In this document: positions 1-5,082 of the stretch, piece after piece
How the letters are laid out: every line of letters begins with the position of its first letter
Position numbering within the stretch: the stretch's first letter is position 1
DNA from: Candidatus Woesearchaeota archaeon
GTDB taxonomy: Archaea > Nanobdellota > Nanobdellia > Woesearchaeales > J091
Reading direction: 5' to 3'
Assembly (NCBI GenBank): GCA_003695045.1
Contig: RFJB01000096.1
Span: 1-6,811, forward strand
Length of the DNA: 6,811 nucleotides
Program-made: the position numbers and the translations under genes
The notes under the pieces: generated by a model
What the model was told of the DNA's origin: nothing
Seen by the model: the letters and a program-made list of their open reading frames with translations, nothing else
Database searches by the model: none

Positions 1-285
1 AATCTTGTTTTTGACTTTGCTATTCTTACTGCGTCAAAATCGCTGGTCTTACTAGAAACCAATTTTTATAGCACAGGGGGTTCAAAACTTAACTCTACTG
101 CAGAACAGTATAAATATCGTAATGACCAGTTGAAAAAGGAAGGGATAAAATTTGTGTGGATTACCGACGGTCCAGGGTGGCTCACAGCCAAAGCATCACT
201 TCTTGAGGTATTCAAACACAATGATTTTCTTCTGAACCTTGACTTTGTAAAGAAAGGTGTTCTATCGGATATACTTTCAATTTGA
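1..285 (+). CDS. C-terminal part of a DpnII/MboI-family type II restriction endonuclease (5' end outside window)
   Basis: Frame 1 is open from the first base to a TGA at 283-285, giving 94 residues. The translation holds the block typical of the DpnII/MboI family: FDF near residues 4-6, then LETNFYSTGGSKLNSTAEQY (residues 18-37), then FVWITDGPGW (residues 55-64). The Asp at 5 and Glu at 19 would be part of the nuclease core. Enzymes of this family cut at GATC and are normally encoded beside a cognate adenine methyltransferase, which would lie to the left of the window. The family is about 280-300 residues, so roughly the last third is present. GC content here is about 37% (112 of the first 300 bases), clearly below the ribosomal operon further right, which suggests acquired DNA. 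The family is assigned from remembered motifs; GATC specificity is inferred. Confidence 0.83.
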   Translation, partial: NLVFDFAILTASKSLVLLETNFYSTGGSKLNSTAEQYKYRNDQLKKEGIKFVWITDGPGWLTAKASLLEVFKHNDFLLNLDFVKKGVLSDILSI

Positions 286-388
286 TTTTCTTGTCACTGG
301 TCTGTAGTTTCATTTTGTCTTCGATAGTCGTAAAACTTATTAAAAAGAACATTCAGAGAGTGGATATAACAAAAAAGAGGTGCTTGTC
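286..388 (+). promoter_or_regulatory. Intergenic region with candidate archaeal promoter and Shine-Dalgarno site for the basic-tail membrane protein
   Basis: The stretch after the endonuclease stop is T-rich (two TTTT runs at 286-316), as expected for an archaeal oligo-T transcript end. An A/T box, ACTTATTAAA at 335-344, preceded by GTAAA, is a plausible BRE/TATA element. It would start transcription near 366 and leave a leader of about 20 nt. GAGGTG at 377-382 is a good match to the archaeal anti-Shine-Dalgarno sequence and sits 6 nt before the ATG at 389. All of this is inferred from base pattern only. Confidence 0.5.
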
Positions 389-613
389 ATGGGAAGATTT
401 ACGCTTACTGTTCTGTCCATAATTCTTGGTGCGCTGATTGCGATTGCATTCATTCTGAAAGGCCTTATTTCCATGAGGTACGAGAAGCTCAGAAGGTTGC
501 AGGCAATCAATGCGGCGGCAAAAAAGAAGAAAGCGTCGTCTTCTTCCAAAAAGGCTGCCAGGAAAAAATCTTCTGCCAGAAAGACCTCTTCATCAAGAAA
601 GAGGAAGAAATAA
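389..613 (+). CDS. Small single-pass membrane protein with a highly basic Lys/Ser/Arg tail, function unknown
   Basis: I chose ATG 389 over the in-frame GTG at 380 because GAGGTG at 377-382 is then a correctly spaced ribosome binding site rather than part of the gene. The 74-residue product has one hydrophobic segment (about residues 4-24) and a short amphipathic stretch (MRYEKLRRLQAINAAA). The tail is about 30 residues of almost only Lys, Ser, Arg and Ala, ending RKRKK. With so many positive charges after the helix, the positive-inside rule puts the tail in the cytoplasm. The tail resembles low-complexity nucleic-acid-binding tails of the histone H1/Hc1 type, which suggests it could tether DNA, RNA or ribosomes to the membrane; that is speculation. 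No family was recognised. Its stop codon directly abuts the stop of the convergent mgtE gene. Confidence 0.72.
   Translation: MGRFTLTVLSIILGALIAIAFILKGLISMRYEKLRRLQAINAAAKKKKASSSSKKAARKKSSARKTSSSRKRKK
520..568 (-). terminator. Candidate oligo-T terminator for mgtE, lying antisense inside the Lys-rich tail
   Basis: There is no gap between the two convergent genes, so the mgtE transcript must end inside the neighbour. Read on the minus strand, the Lys codons of that neighbour form T-runs: T5 at 548-552, and T6 at 563-568 and 520-525. Archaeal RNA polymerase terminates at oligo-T tracts on the non-template strand, so these are natural candidates. No experimental support is available. Confidence 0.4.
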
Positions 614-2035
614 TCATATCAGGAAATTCATAAGCAGGGTTGCTATTCCAAGGAATGAGAAGAAGCCCACAACGTCGGTGAAGGTTGTCACGAATATTGA
701 CGATGCGACTGCCGGATCGACTCCTGCTTTCTTAAGAATTATGGGGATTGCGGCTCCCACAAGCCCTGCCACAAGCATGTTCGTCATCATGGCAAGCAGT
801 ATGACAACCCCCATTGCAGGATTCTTCGTCCATAATGCTGCTATTACAGCCATGATAATTCCCGTGGCCATGCCGTTAATCAGCCCGGTCAGGCCTTCCT
901 TCACAAGGACTTTCCGGTAGGAATCCTTGTGTCTTATCTCGTTCAGGGCTATGCTCCTTACTACGATTGTGAGCGTCTGCGTGCCGGCATTTCCTCCCAT
1001 GCCAGCAACTATGGGCATGAATGCTGCGAGAATCACCACTTTCTGAAGGGTGTCCGTAAACAAAGACACGGTAATCGCGGCAAGGATTGCCGTCCCGAGG
1101 TTTATGATAAGCCAGGGCAGCCTTCTTTTTACAGAGCTGAAAAGGGGGTCAAAAACATCCTCTTCGGGATGCAGGCCTGCTATCCTGTACATGTCCTCTG
1201 TTGCCTCTTCTGTGATGACATCCATGACATCGTCTGCAGTGACTCTTCCGAGAAGAACTCCCTTCTTGTCCACAACAGGCAGAGCAATAAGGTCGTGCTC
1301 CTGGAATATCCTTGCGACCTGCTCCTTGTCCATGTGCGGGTCAACAGTCACGACATCGCGCTTCATTACGCGCTCTATCTTCTTGTTCGGATGCTCTGAT
1401 ATCAGGCGTTGGACTGAAACCACTCCCAGAATCCGGTTTCTGCTGTCAACAACATACACATAGTTGACCCCTTCGACCTCCCTCAGCTTTTTCTTGACAT
1501 AATCCAGGGCTTCTTTTACCGTCATGCCTTTCCTTACAGAAACCAGTTCGGTCTGCATTAGGCCGCCTGCTGTGTCCTCTTCATACTCTATCAAGGGAGC
1601 AACGGCCTCTTTCTTCTTTCTGGACAAACGCTGGATTATCCTTCGCACCTTGCTCTTGGGAACCTCTCCCAGGATGTCTGCCGAGTCGTCAGAGTCAGCG
1701 CTCTGAATCATTGAAACAATGTACTTGTCCTTGAGCCCTTTCAGAATGACCCTTCTTGAATGGGAGCTTACCTCAAGCAGAACATCGGAAGAAACATTTG
1801 TGGGCAGGAGAAGGTAAAGCTTTATTTTATACCTGTCTGAAAGCTGGTTTATCAGCGAAGCGATTGTGGAAACATCCAGTTGGGAAAGAATCCTGCGTAT
1901 CCTGTCCGTCTTTCCCTGGTGGAGAAGCTCTTTTATCTTTCCGGGCTCAACGTGCTGTTTCTTTATGTGCTTCTCCGTGAGGATGTGCGGCAGGATGTGG
2001 TGTGAATTGTTGTGTTCTTTTTTCTCTTTGTTCAT
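614..2035 (-). CDS. mgtE: MgtE-type magnesium channel/transporter
   Basis: The 473-residue product has the complete MgtE layout and imports Mg2+ through the cell membrane, closing when cytosolic Mg2+ is high. Residues about 32-150 form the helical, acidic-loop N domain, which ends at EEDTAGGLM. Two CBS domains follow (about 164-215 and 223-277), then a connecting helix, then a five-helix membrane domain from about 308 to the end. Diagnostic motifs are GGNAGTQ (347-353) and TFTDVVGFF (451-459); Asp454 corresponds to the pore aspartate that selects Mg2+ in the family. The first 30 residues are His/Lys-rich and may be a poorly conserved extension. The ATG at 2035 sits about 27 bp after a TATA box, so the mRNA is probably leaderless and a Mg2+ riboswitch is unlikely. 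The gene is complete with no broken motif. Confidence 0.95.
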   Translation of the reverse strand: MNKEKKEHNNSHHILPHILTEKHIKKQHVEPGKIKELLHQGKTDRIRRILSQLDVSTIASLINQLSDRYKIKLYLLLPTNVSSDVLLEVSSHSRRVILKGLKDKYIVSMIQSADSDDSADILGEVPKSKVRRIIQRLSRKKKEAVAPLIEYEEDTAGGLMQTELVSVRKGMTVKEALDYVKKKLREVEGVNYVYVVDSRNRILGVVSVQRLISEHPNKKIERVMKRDVVTVDPHMDKEQVARIFQEHDLIALPVVDKKGVLLGRVTADDVMDVITEEATEDMYRIAGLHPEEDVFDPLFSSVKRRLPWLIINLGTAILAAITVSLFTDTLQKVVILAAFMPIVAGMGGNAGTQTLTIVVRSIALNEIRHKDSYRKVLVKEGLTGLINGMATGIIMAVIAALWTKNPAMGVVILLAMMTNMLVAGLVGAAIPIILKKAGVDPAVASSIFVTTFTDVVGFFSFLGIATLLMNFLI

Positions 2036-2057
2036 GTTTGAATTTTGGTTTGGGCGG

Positions 2058-2066
2058 ATTTAAATA
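2058..2066 (-). promoter_or_regulatory. TATA box of mgtE (leaderless start)
   Basis: On the minus strand this reads TATTTAAAT, preceded by an A-run. Its centre is about 27 bp upstream of the mgtE ATG, the usual archaeal distance between TATA centre and transcription start, so transcription should begin at or next to the start codon. No Shine-Dalgarno sequence lies in the short space between, which fits leaderless translation. Confidence 0.6.
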
Positions 2067-2132
2067 TTTTGGGTTCTTTCCAGACGGCTTGCTGCTTCTT
2101 TCTTCTTTTCACTTTCCCTTTGTGCTTTTGCC

Positions 2133-2146
2133 TTTTTGTACAAAAA
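2133..2146. repeat. 14-bp perfect palindrome between the divergent mgtE and voltage-sensor-like genes
   Basis: TTTTTGTACAAAAA is perfectly self-complementary and lies between the two divergent core promoters, about 67 bp upstream of the mgtE TATA box and 27 bp upstream of the other one. Its symmetry and position suit a dimeric transcription factor, but A/T-rich palindromes of this length can arise by chance. Confidence 0.4.
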
Positions 2147-2153
2147 CACCTGC

Positions 2154-2192
2154 TTCCGGAATTACGGAAAACTTTATATACAAATATGTATA
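2154..2192 (+). promoter_or_regulatory. BRE/TATA promoter of the voltage-sensor-like gene, flanked by two inverted repeats
   Basis: TTTATATA at 2173-2180, preceded by GGAAAAC, is a textbook archaeal BRE/TATA pair. Its centre is 29 bp before the ATG at 2206, so the mRNA should be leaderless or nearly so. TTCCG-N6-CGGAA (2154-2169) ends just before the TATA box. TATACA-N4-TGTATA (2177-2192) overlaps its downstream half. A protein bound to either would interfere with TBP/TFB or polymerase recruitment, so both are operator candidates. The core promoter is well supported; the operators are inference. Confidence 0.62.
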
Positions 2193-2205
2193 CTGGTTTA
2201 CTTCT

Positions 2206-2718
2206 ATGTTCAGCAACGGATTTTCGGCATCGCCCGTTTCAGAGGGCATCAAGCTTCTCAGGAGGCGCTATCTGCGCGGCCCCTTCAAACCCCGCGCAAT
2301 TCACAAGCTGGAGAACGCGTGGGAATACTTTAAAAATAAGTACTCAGGAATGCCTCTTGCAGAGAAGATTCTTGACGCTCTGCTATTTATTGCAGTGCTC
2401 GCATCAGCAATCTTCCTTCTTGCAGAACACGCGGTTCCGTTAAGGGAATCCACACGGGAGTTCATCCACCACGCCGACCTGATGGTGGGCCTTGTCTTTC
2501 TTGCAGACCTTGGCAGAAGTTATTTCAAAACAAACCACTGGGCGATGTTCTTGAGATACCACTGGCTGGATGTTGGAGCGGCCCTGATTGTGCTTCTTGC
2601 ATTTTCATCCCTCTACTACCCTGCAATAGGCAGAATAAACTATCTCCTAAGAACCCAAAAGCTTCACAAGGTAACAAAGTTCTACCATTTGAAGCACGCA
2701 GGCAAGAATATAAGCTGA
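2206..2718 (+). CDS. Putative stand-alone voltage-sensor-like membrane protein (four helices, no pore)
   Basis: The frame is open further upstream, but ATG 2206 is chosen because it lies 29 bp after a strong TATA box and upstream starts would precede transcription. The 170-residue product starts with a basic soluble segment (LLRRRYLRGPFKPR). Likely helices are 51-77 (S1-like), 85-107 (S2-like, with D91, D101 and R104), 118-138 (S3-like, starting HWLD with D122) and 141-163. The last carries R149, K152, K155 and K158 at every third position, as in an S4 voltage sensor, although polar residues (TQ, LH, VT) fill the gaps. The order and the acidic residues in helices 2 and 3 resemble the sensor half of archaeal and bacterial voltage-gated channels. 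The protein stops there: no pore helix or selectivity filter follows. It could be a sensor-only protein, a degenerate channel remnant or an unrelated membrane protein. Confidence 0.7.
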   Translation: MFSNGFSASPVSEGIKLLRRRYLRGPFKPRAIHKLENAWEYFKNKYSGMPLAEKILDALLFIAVLASAIFLLAEHAVPLRESTREFIHHADLMVGLVFLADLGRSYFKTNHWAMFLRYHWLDVGAALIVLLAFSSLYYPAIGRINYLLRTQKLHKVTKFYHLKHAGKNIS

Positions 2719-2737
2719 ACTCTGATTTCTGCGCTTT

Positions 2738-3103
2738 TTACCCTGCTCTTTCGCAGGTTCCCATAGCGTCAGGATAAGTTTCTGAAATCCTACATGCAAA
2801 ACCGGGAGGGCAGATGAAACCCGCAATGCCGCCGCAGGCATCAGCGCGCATCTTCGTTGTTCTGAAAGAGCACTCCCCCCTGTAGAGCTCCCACGCGTCG
2901 CACACCGCTCCTTCAGGCGATTTGCAAAGCCCGACCTCGCCCGCGCTTGTCTTGACAATAAAATACTCATTGCCCATACTGAGGCAGTTCTCTGCCGCAG
3001 GATTCGGAACAGAAACCTTCTCCTCATGAGCCCGCTGGCAGGAAGACGATGTCATAATCAAGAAAACGCCCATGAACACAAGCAATGTTATCTGGGCCCG
3101 CAT
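2738..3103 (-). CDS. Small secreted or membrane-anchored cysteine-rich protein with a DUF333 domain
   Basis: The 121-residue product starts with a signal sequence (MRAQITLLVFMGVFLIMTSSSC). Cys22 could be a lipid attachment site, though TSSSC is a poor lipobox. Residues about 34-78 (NPAAENC ... VCDAWELYRGEC) match the DUF333 family, sometimes labelled putative hemolysin without good evidence. A second cysteine group (C90, C98, C104, C117; pattern CGGIAGFICPPGFAC then DAMGTC) follows. Eight cysteines beyond the signal imply disulfides outside the cytoplasm. I prefer ATG 3103 to the in-frame GTG at 3112, because AGGTG, overlapping the aIF2gamma TAG stop, is then a ribosome binding site 6 nt before the ATG. 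The gene is therefore probably translationally coupled to aIF2gamma, an odd partner for a secreted protein. Function unknown. Confidence 0.82.
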   Translation of the reverse strand: MRAQITLLVFMGVFLIMTSSSCQRAHEEKVSVPNPAAENCLSMGNEYFIVKTSAGEVGLCKSPEGAVCDAWELYRGECSFRTTKMRADACGGIAGFICPPGFACRISETYPDAMGTCERAG

Positions 3104-3112
3104 GGTTTTCAC

Positions 3113-4366
3113 CTACAATATCAGCCCGTATCCGATAAGGCGGAACCTGTTCCCTATGCGCCTGGATATGGTAACCCTGCTTCCTTTATCTGCGCACACC
3201 GGAAGCTTGAGGACGCATTTTATTGTGTTCTTCTTGAGTTCTGTCACAACGCCGACAGTGGCGGCTGAATTGACATTGAGCATAAGCACTTCGCGAAGCT
3301 TGATTGGCTCCACATCAAGGTCTTCTGCTGTTCCCACAACCCTGTCAAGCAGGTGCACTTCAAGTTCCAGAGCGTAGTGGACCGGCGGCAGCTTGCCCTT
3401 TTTTCCGACGACAGAGCCGGTCAGGGAATCGCTCTTCACGATTGCGGGGTCTAGCATGGTCTGAAGCCCGACAGAGCCGCCGGGTGTTGCCTTGTCAATA
3501 ATCTGCCCTCCCGATGCAATCTCCTTGATTCTTGTCGTCAGGGGATGCCAGACCTTTCTGTTCTGTTCCTCGACCTCGTAGCCGGGCCTGATTTCTATCT
3601 CGTCCCCCTTTTTCAGCACTCCCCTCACAAGGGCTCCTCCGAGAACTCCGCCTTTGAATGAGTCAATGCTTGTTCCGGGCTTGTTGATGTCAAACGACCT
3701 TGCAACAAGGAACAGCGGGTCTGCCTTGGCGTCTCTCTTCGGAGTGGGAATGTACTTCTCTATTGCTTCAATGAGAACATCAATGTTCACGCCGTGCTGT
3801 GCTGAAATGGGAATTATCGGAGCATCCTTGAACTCTGTCTCTGCAAGAAACTTCTTTATCTCCTTGTAGTTCTTGAGGGCGTCTTCTTTTCCCACAAGGT
3901 CTATCTTGTTCTGCACAACGATAAGATTCTTTATGCCGATAATCTGAAGAGCCATGATGTGCTCTCTTGTCTGCGGCTGCGGGCATGTCTCGTTTGCTGC
4001 CACGAGAAGCAGGGCGCCGTCCATGATGGTTGCCCCCGCGAGCATTGTTGCCATGAGGGATTCGTGCCCGGGAGCATCAACAAACGAAACCGCGCGAAGC
4101 GGGGTGTACTCAACACCCTCCTGCTCTGCTTTCTGCTGCGTCGTGTATTTTCCATCCTTTGTCTTGACGAAGGTGGTGTCGGCATAGCCCAGCCTTATGG
4201 TAATTCCCCTTTTGAGCTCTTCAGAATGAGTGTCAGTCCATTTTCCGGAAAGCTGCTGAGTCAGCGTCGTTTTTCCGTGGTCAACATGCCCAACGAGCCC
4301 TATGTTAATCTCCGGCTGAAGCTTTTTTGCTTCTTTCTTCTTTGCTGTCTGGCTTTTTCGTGGCAT
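3113..4366 (-). CDS. Archaeal translation initiation factor 2, gamma subunit (GTPase)
   Basis: The 417-residue product is the GTP-binding core of aIF2, which delivers initiator Met-tRNA to the small ribosomal subunit. All GTPase motifs are present: G1 GHVDHGKT (26-33), switch 1 RGITIRLGY (53-61), G3 DAPGH (97-101), G4 NKID (153-156) and G5 SAQ (188-190). ETCPQPQTREH (126-136) and the end RLIGYGLIL are typical. Two beta-barrel domains follow (about 215-325 and 328-417). The length is normal. The segment between switch 1 and G3 (62-91), which usually carries a CxxC...CxxC zinc knuckle, has no cysteine at all. It lies 15 bp after the eS6 stop, with only a weak GGA ribosome binding site, so it is probably co-transcribed and partly coupled. 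The eS6-aIF2gamma pair is a familiar archaeal gene order. Confidence 0.97.
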   Translation of the reverse strand: MPRKSQTAKKKEAKKLQPEINIGLVGHVDHGKTTLTQQLSGKWTDTHSEELKRGITIRLGYADTTFVKTKDGKYTTQQKAEQEGVEYTPLRAVSFVDAPGHESLMATMLAGATIMDGALLLVAANETCPQPQTREHIMALQIIGIKNLIVVQNKIDLVGKEDALKNYKEIKKFLAETEFKDAPIIPISAQHGVNIDVLIEAIEKYIPTPKRDAKADPLFLVARSFDINKPGTSIDSFKGGVLGGALVRGVLKKGDEIEIRPGYEVEEQNRKVWHPLTTRIKEIASGGQIIDKATPGGSVGLQTMLDPAIVKSDSLTGSVVGKKGKLPPVHYALELEVHLLDRVVGTAEDLDVEPIKLREVLMLNVNSAATVGVVTELKKNTIKCVLKLPVCADKGSRVTISRRIGNRFRLIGYGLIL

Positions 4367-4381
4367 GTTTATTCCGCTGGA

Positions 4382-4840
4382 TTAACTTTCCTGTTCTGCC
4401 TTTCCGGCTTCGCCTTCCTGGGCTTCGCTTGACTGTTCAGCAGCTTCTCCCGAGGATTCTTCCTTGGGCTCTGCAAAGAGGTCTTCCTTTCCTTTCTTTA
4501 CAATCTTGACATTTACCTGCGCTGTCTTTGCGTGGATGGTGGCAGGAGCAACCCTCTTTCTTGTTCTGATGCCCTTGCCTTTTGTTTTGTTTATCCCTAC
4601 GCCTCCGACAGCGTATATCTTCTTCCTGAGCGTTCCGGGAACATCCTTTCTCATCGGGAAACCGCAATAATCAGAGCCGCCGGTAATGACAAATTCGTAT
4701 CCGGCAAGCCCTACAAGGTCTCCCTTGAAATTGTCTCCGATGCTCATTCCTATAAGTGCGTCCGACTGCTCTTCAGAAAGAACTCTCTGAACGGTCTTTC
4801 CCGTCTTGGGATCGCTTATAACAAGTTTGAATTCAACCAT
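4382..4840 (-). CDS. rps6e: Small-subunit ribosomal protein eS6 (S6e) with an acidic C-terminal extension
   Basis: The N-terminal core of the 152-residue product (about 1-118) is archaeal eS6. It opens MVEFKLVISDPKTGKT, contains GGSDYCGFPMR (54-64) and continues through GVGINKTKGKGIRTRKR, the rRNA-binding basic part. It belongs to the body of the 30S subunit. Archaeal homologues usually end near residue 125-135. Here residues 119-152 form an extra tail of Glu, Ser, Ala, Gln and Gly, probably disordered and strongly acidic. The start is clear: AGGAGG at 4849-4854 lies 8 nt before the ATG. It is the first gene of the operon and lies behind a structured leader of about 118 nt. Confidence 0.96.
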   Translation of the reverse strand: MVEFKLVISDPKTGKTVQRVLSEEQSDALIGMSIGDNFKGDLVGLAGYEFVITGGSDYCGFPMRKDVPGTLRKKIYAVGGVGINKTKGKGIRTRKRVAPATIHAKTAQVNVKIVKKGKEDLFAEPKEESSGEAAEQSSEAQEGEAGKAEQES

Positions 4841-4848
4841 TTGAACAT

Positions 4849-4854
4849 CCTCCT
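4849..4854 (-). promoter_or_regulatory. Strong Shine-Dalgarno sequence of eS6
   Basis: AGGAGG on the minus strand with 8 nt spacing is the best ribosome binding site in the window. It implies a leadered mRNA, unlike the leaderless genes nearby. An A/T box at 4869-4876 (TTTATAAT) would start transcription at about 4847, past this site, and so is unlikely to be the main promoter. Confidence 0.75.
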
Positions 4855-4901
4855 ACTGCCCATTATTAATTATAAACTGCATGAAGCCATGCCTTTCCCC
4901 G

Positions 4902-4952
4902 TCCTGCCTTTGTCCTGGTATGCGCTCGAGCCACGCATTGGACGCGGCAGGA
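4902..4952 (-). other. Nested 51-nt hairpin in the predicted eS6 mRNA leader (possible structured regulatory RNA)
   Basis: Three perfectly complementary blocks are nested. The outer stem pairs 4946-4952 with 4902-4908 (TCCTGCC/GGCAGGA, 7 bp). The middle stem pairs 4940-4943 with 4912-4915 (GTCC/GGAC, 4 bp). The inner stem pairs 4934-4938 with 4920-4924 (ATGCG/CGCAT, 5 bp) around a 9-nt loop. Small internal loops (2 x 3 and 1 x 4 nt) separate them. The hairpin starts about 6 nt after the transcription start predicted from the TATA box at 4981-4988. It could be a binding site for a ribosomal protein or a protective 5' structure. No K-turn, ACA box or C/D boxes were seen, so it is not obviously a modification guide RNA. 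No T-run follows, so it does not look like a terminator. Confidence 0.5.
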
Positions 4953-4978
4953 AGAAGCTAGGTTGAGGATTAAGCTGT

Positions 4979-4995
4979 TATTTTTAAAGGTTTCG
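4979..4995 (-). promoter_or_regulatory. BRE/TATA promoter of the eS6-aIF2gamma-DUF333 operon
   Basis: On the minus strand this reads CGAAACC followed by TTTAAAAATA, a very good archaeal BRE plus TATA element (TATA core 4981-4988). Start of transcription is predicted near 4958, a G, giving a leader of about 118 nt before the eS6 ATG. Confidence 0.6.
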
Positions 4996-5042
4996 CCTCT
5001 CTATCCTCTATTCAGGCGTCTATTCCGCAATCGCAACGGCTT

Positions 5043-5062
5043 CTGTTCAGAATTCAGAACAG
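5043..5062. repeat. 20-bp near-perfect inverted repeat downstream of the three-helix membrane protein gene
   Basis: CTGTTC and GAACAG flank a GAATTC core, with a single A opposite A on each side breaking an otherwise perfect 20-bp dyad. It lies 20 bp beyond the stop at 5083 and about 48 bp upstream of the eS6 operon BRE. It could be a 3' hairpin of the membrane protein transcript or an operator for the operon. No T-run follows it on the minus strand, so it is not a canonical terminator. Confidence 0.45.
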
Positions 5063-5082
5063 GGAATGTTTCTCGTCTGATT

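Noticed and set aside
380..388. GTG at 380 as start of the basic-tail protein
   Set aside because: The GTG is part of the GAGGTG ribosome binding site for the ATG at 389. The same logic rejects GTG 3112 for the DUF333 protein.
929..1463. Long plus-strand open frames (156 and 137 codons) across mgtE
   Set aside because: They lie antisense to a full MgtE with all its motifs, show unnatural composition, and have no promoter or ribosome binding site.
2002..2205. Upstream in-frame extension of the voltage-sensor-like gene, adding 68 residues
   Set aside because: It would begin inside mgtE and upstream of the strong TATA box at 2173-2180. The extension crosses the divergent promoter region and is a Phe/Leu/Cys-rich read of a pyrimidine tract.
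4869..4876. TTTATAAT box as the main eS6 promoter
   Set aside because: It would place the transcription start at about 4847, downstream of the strong AGGAGG at 4849-4854, wasting that site. The BRE/TATA at 4979-4995 is a better match.
4870..4938. 22-codon open frame in the eS6 leader as a separate gene
   Set aside because: It has no Shine-Dalgarno site, its ATG is buried in the hairpin, and its sequence has no recognisable character. It is kept only as a note in the leader finding.
4902..4952. Hairpin as a tRNA, H/ACA or C/D guide RNA
   Set aside because: There is no cloverleaf or T-loop consensus, no K-turn or K-loop GA pairs, no correctly spaced ACA, and no box C or D.
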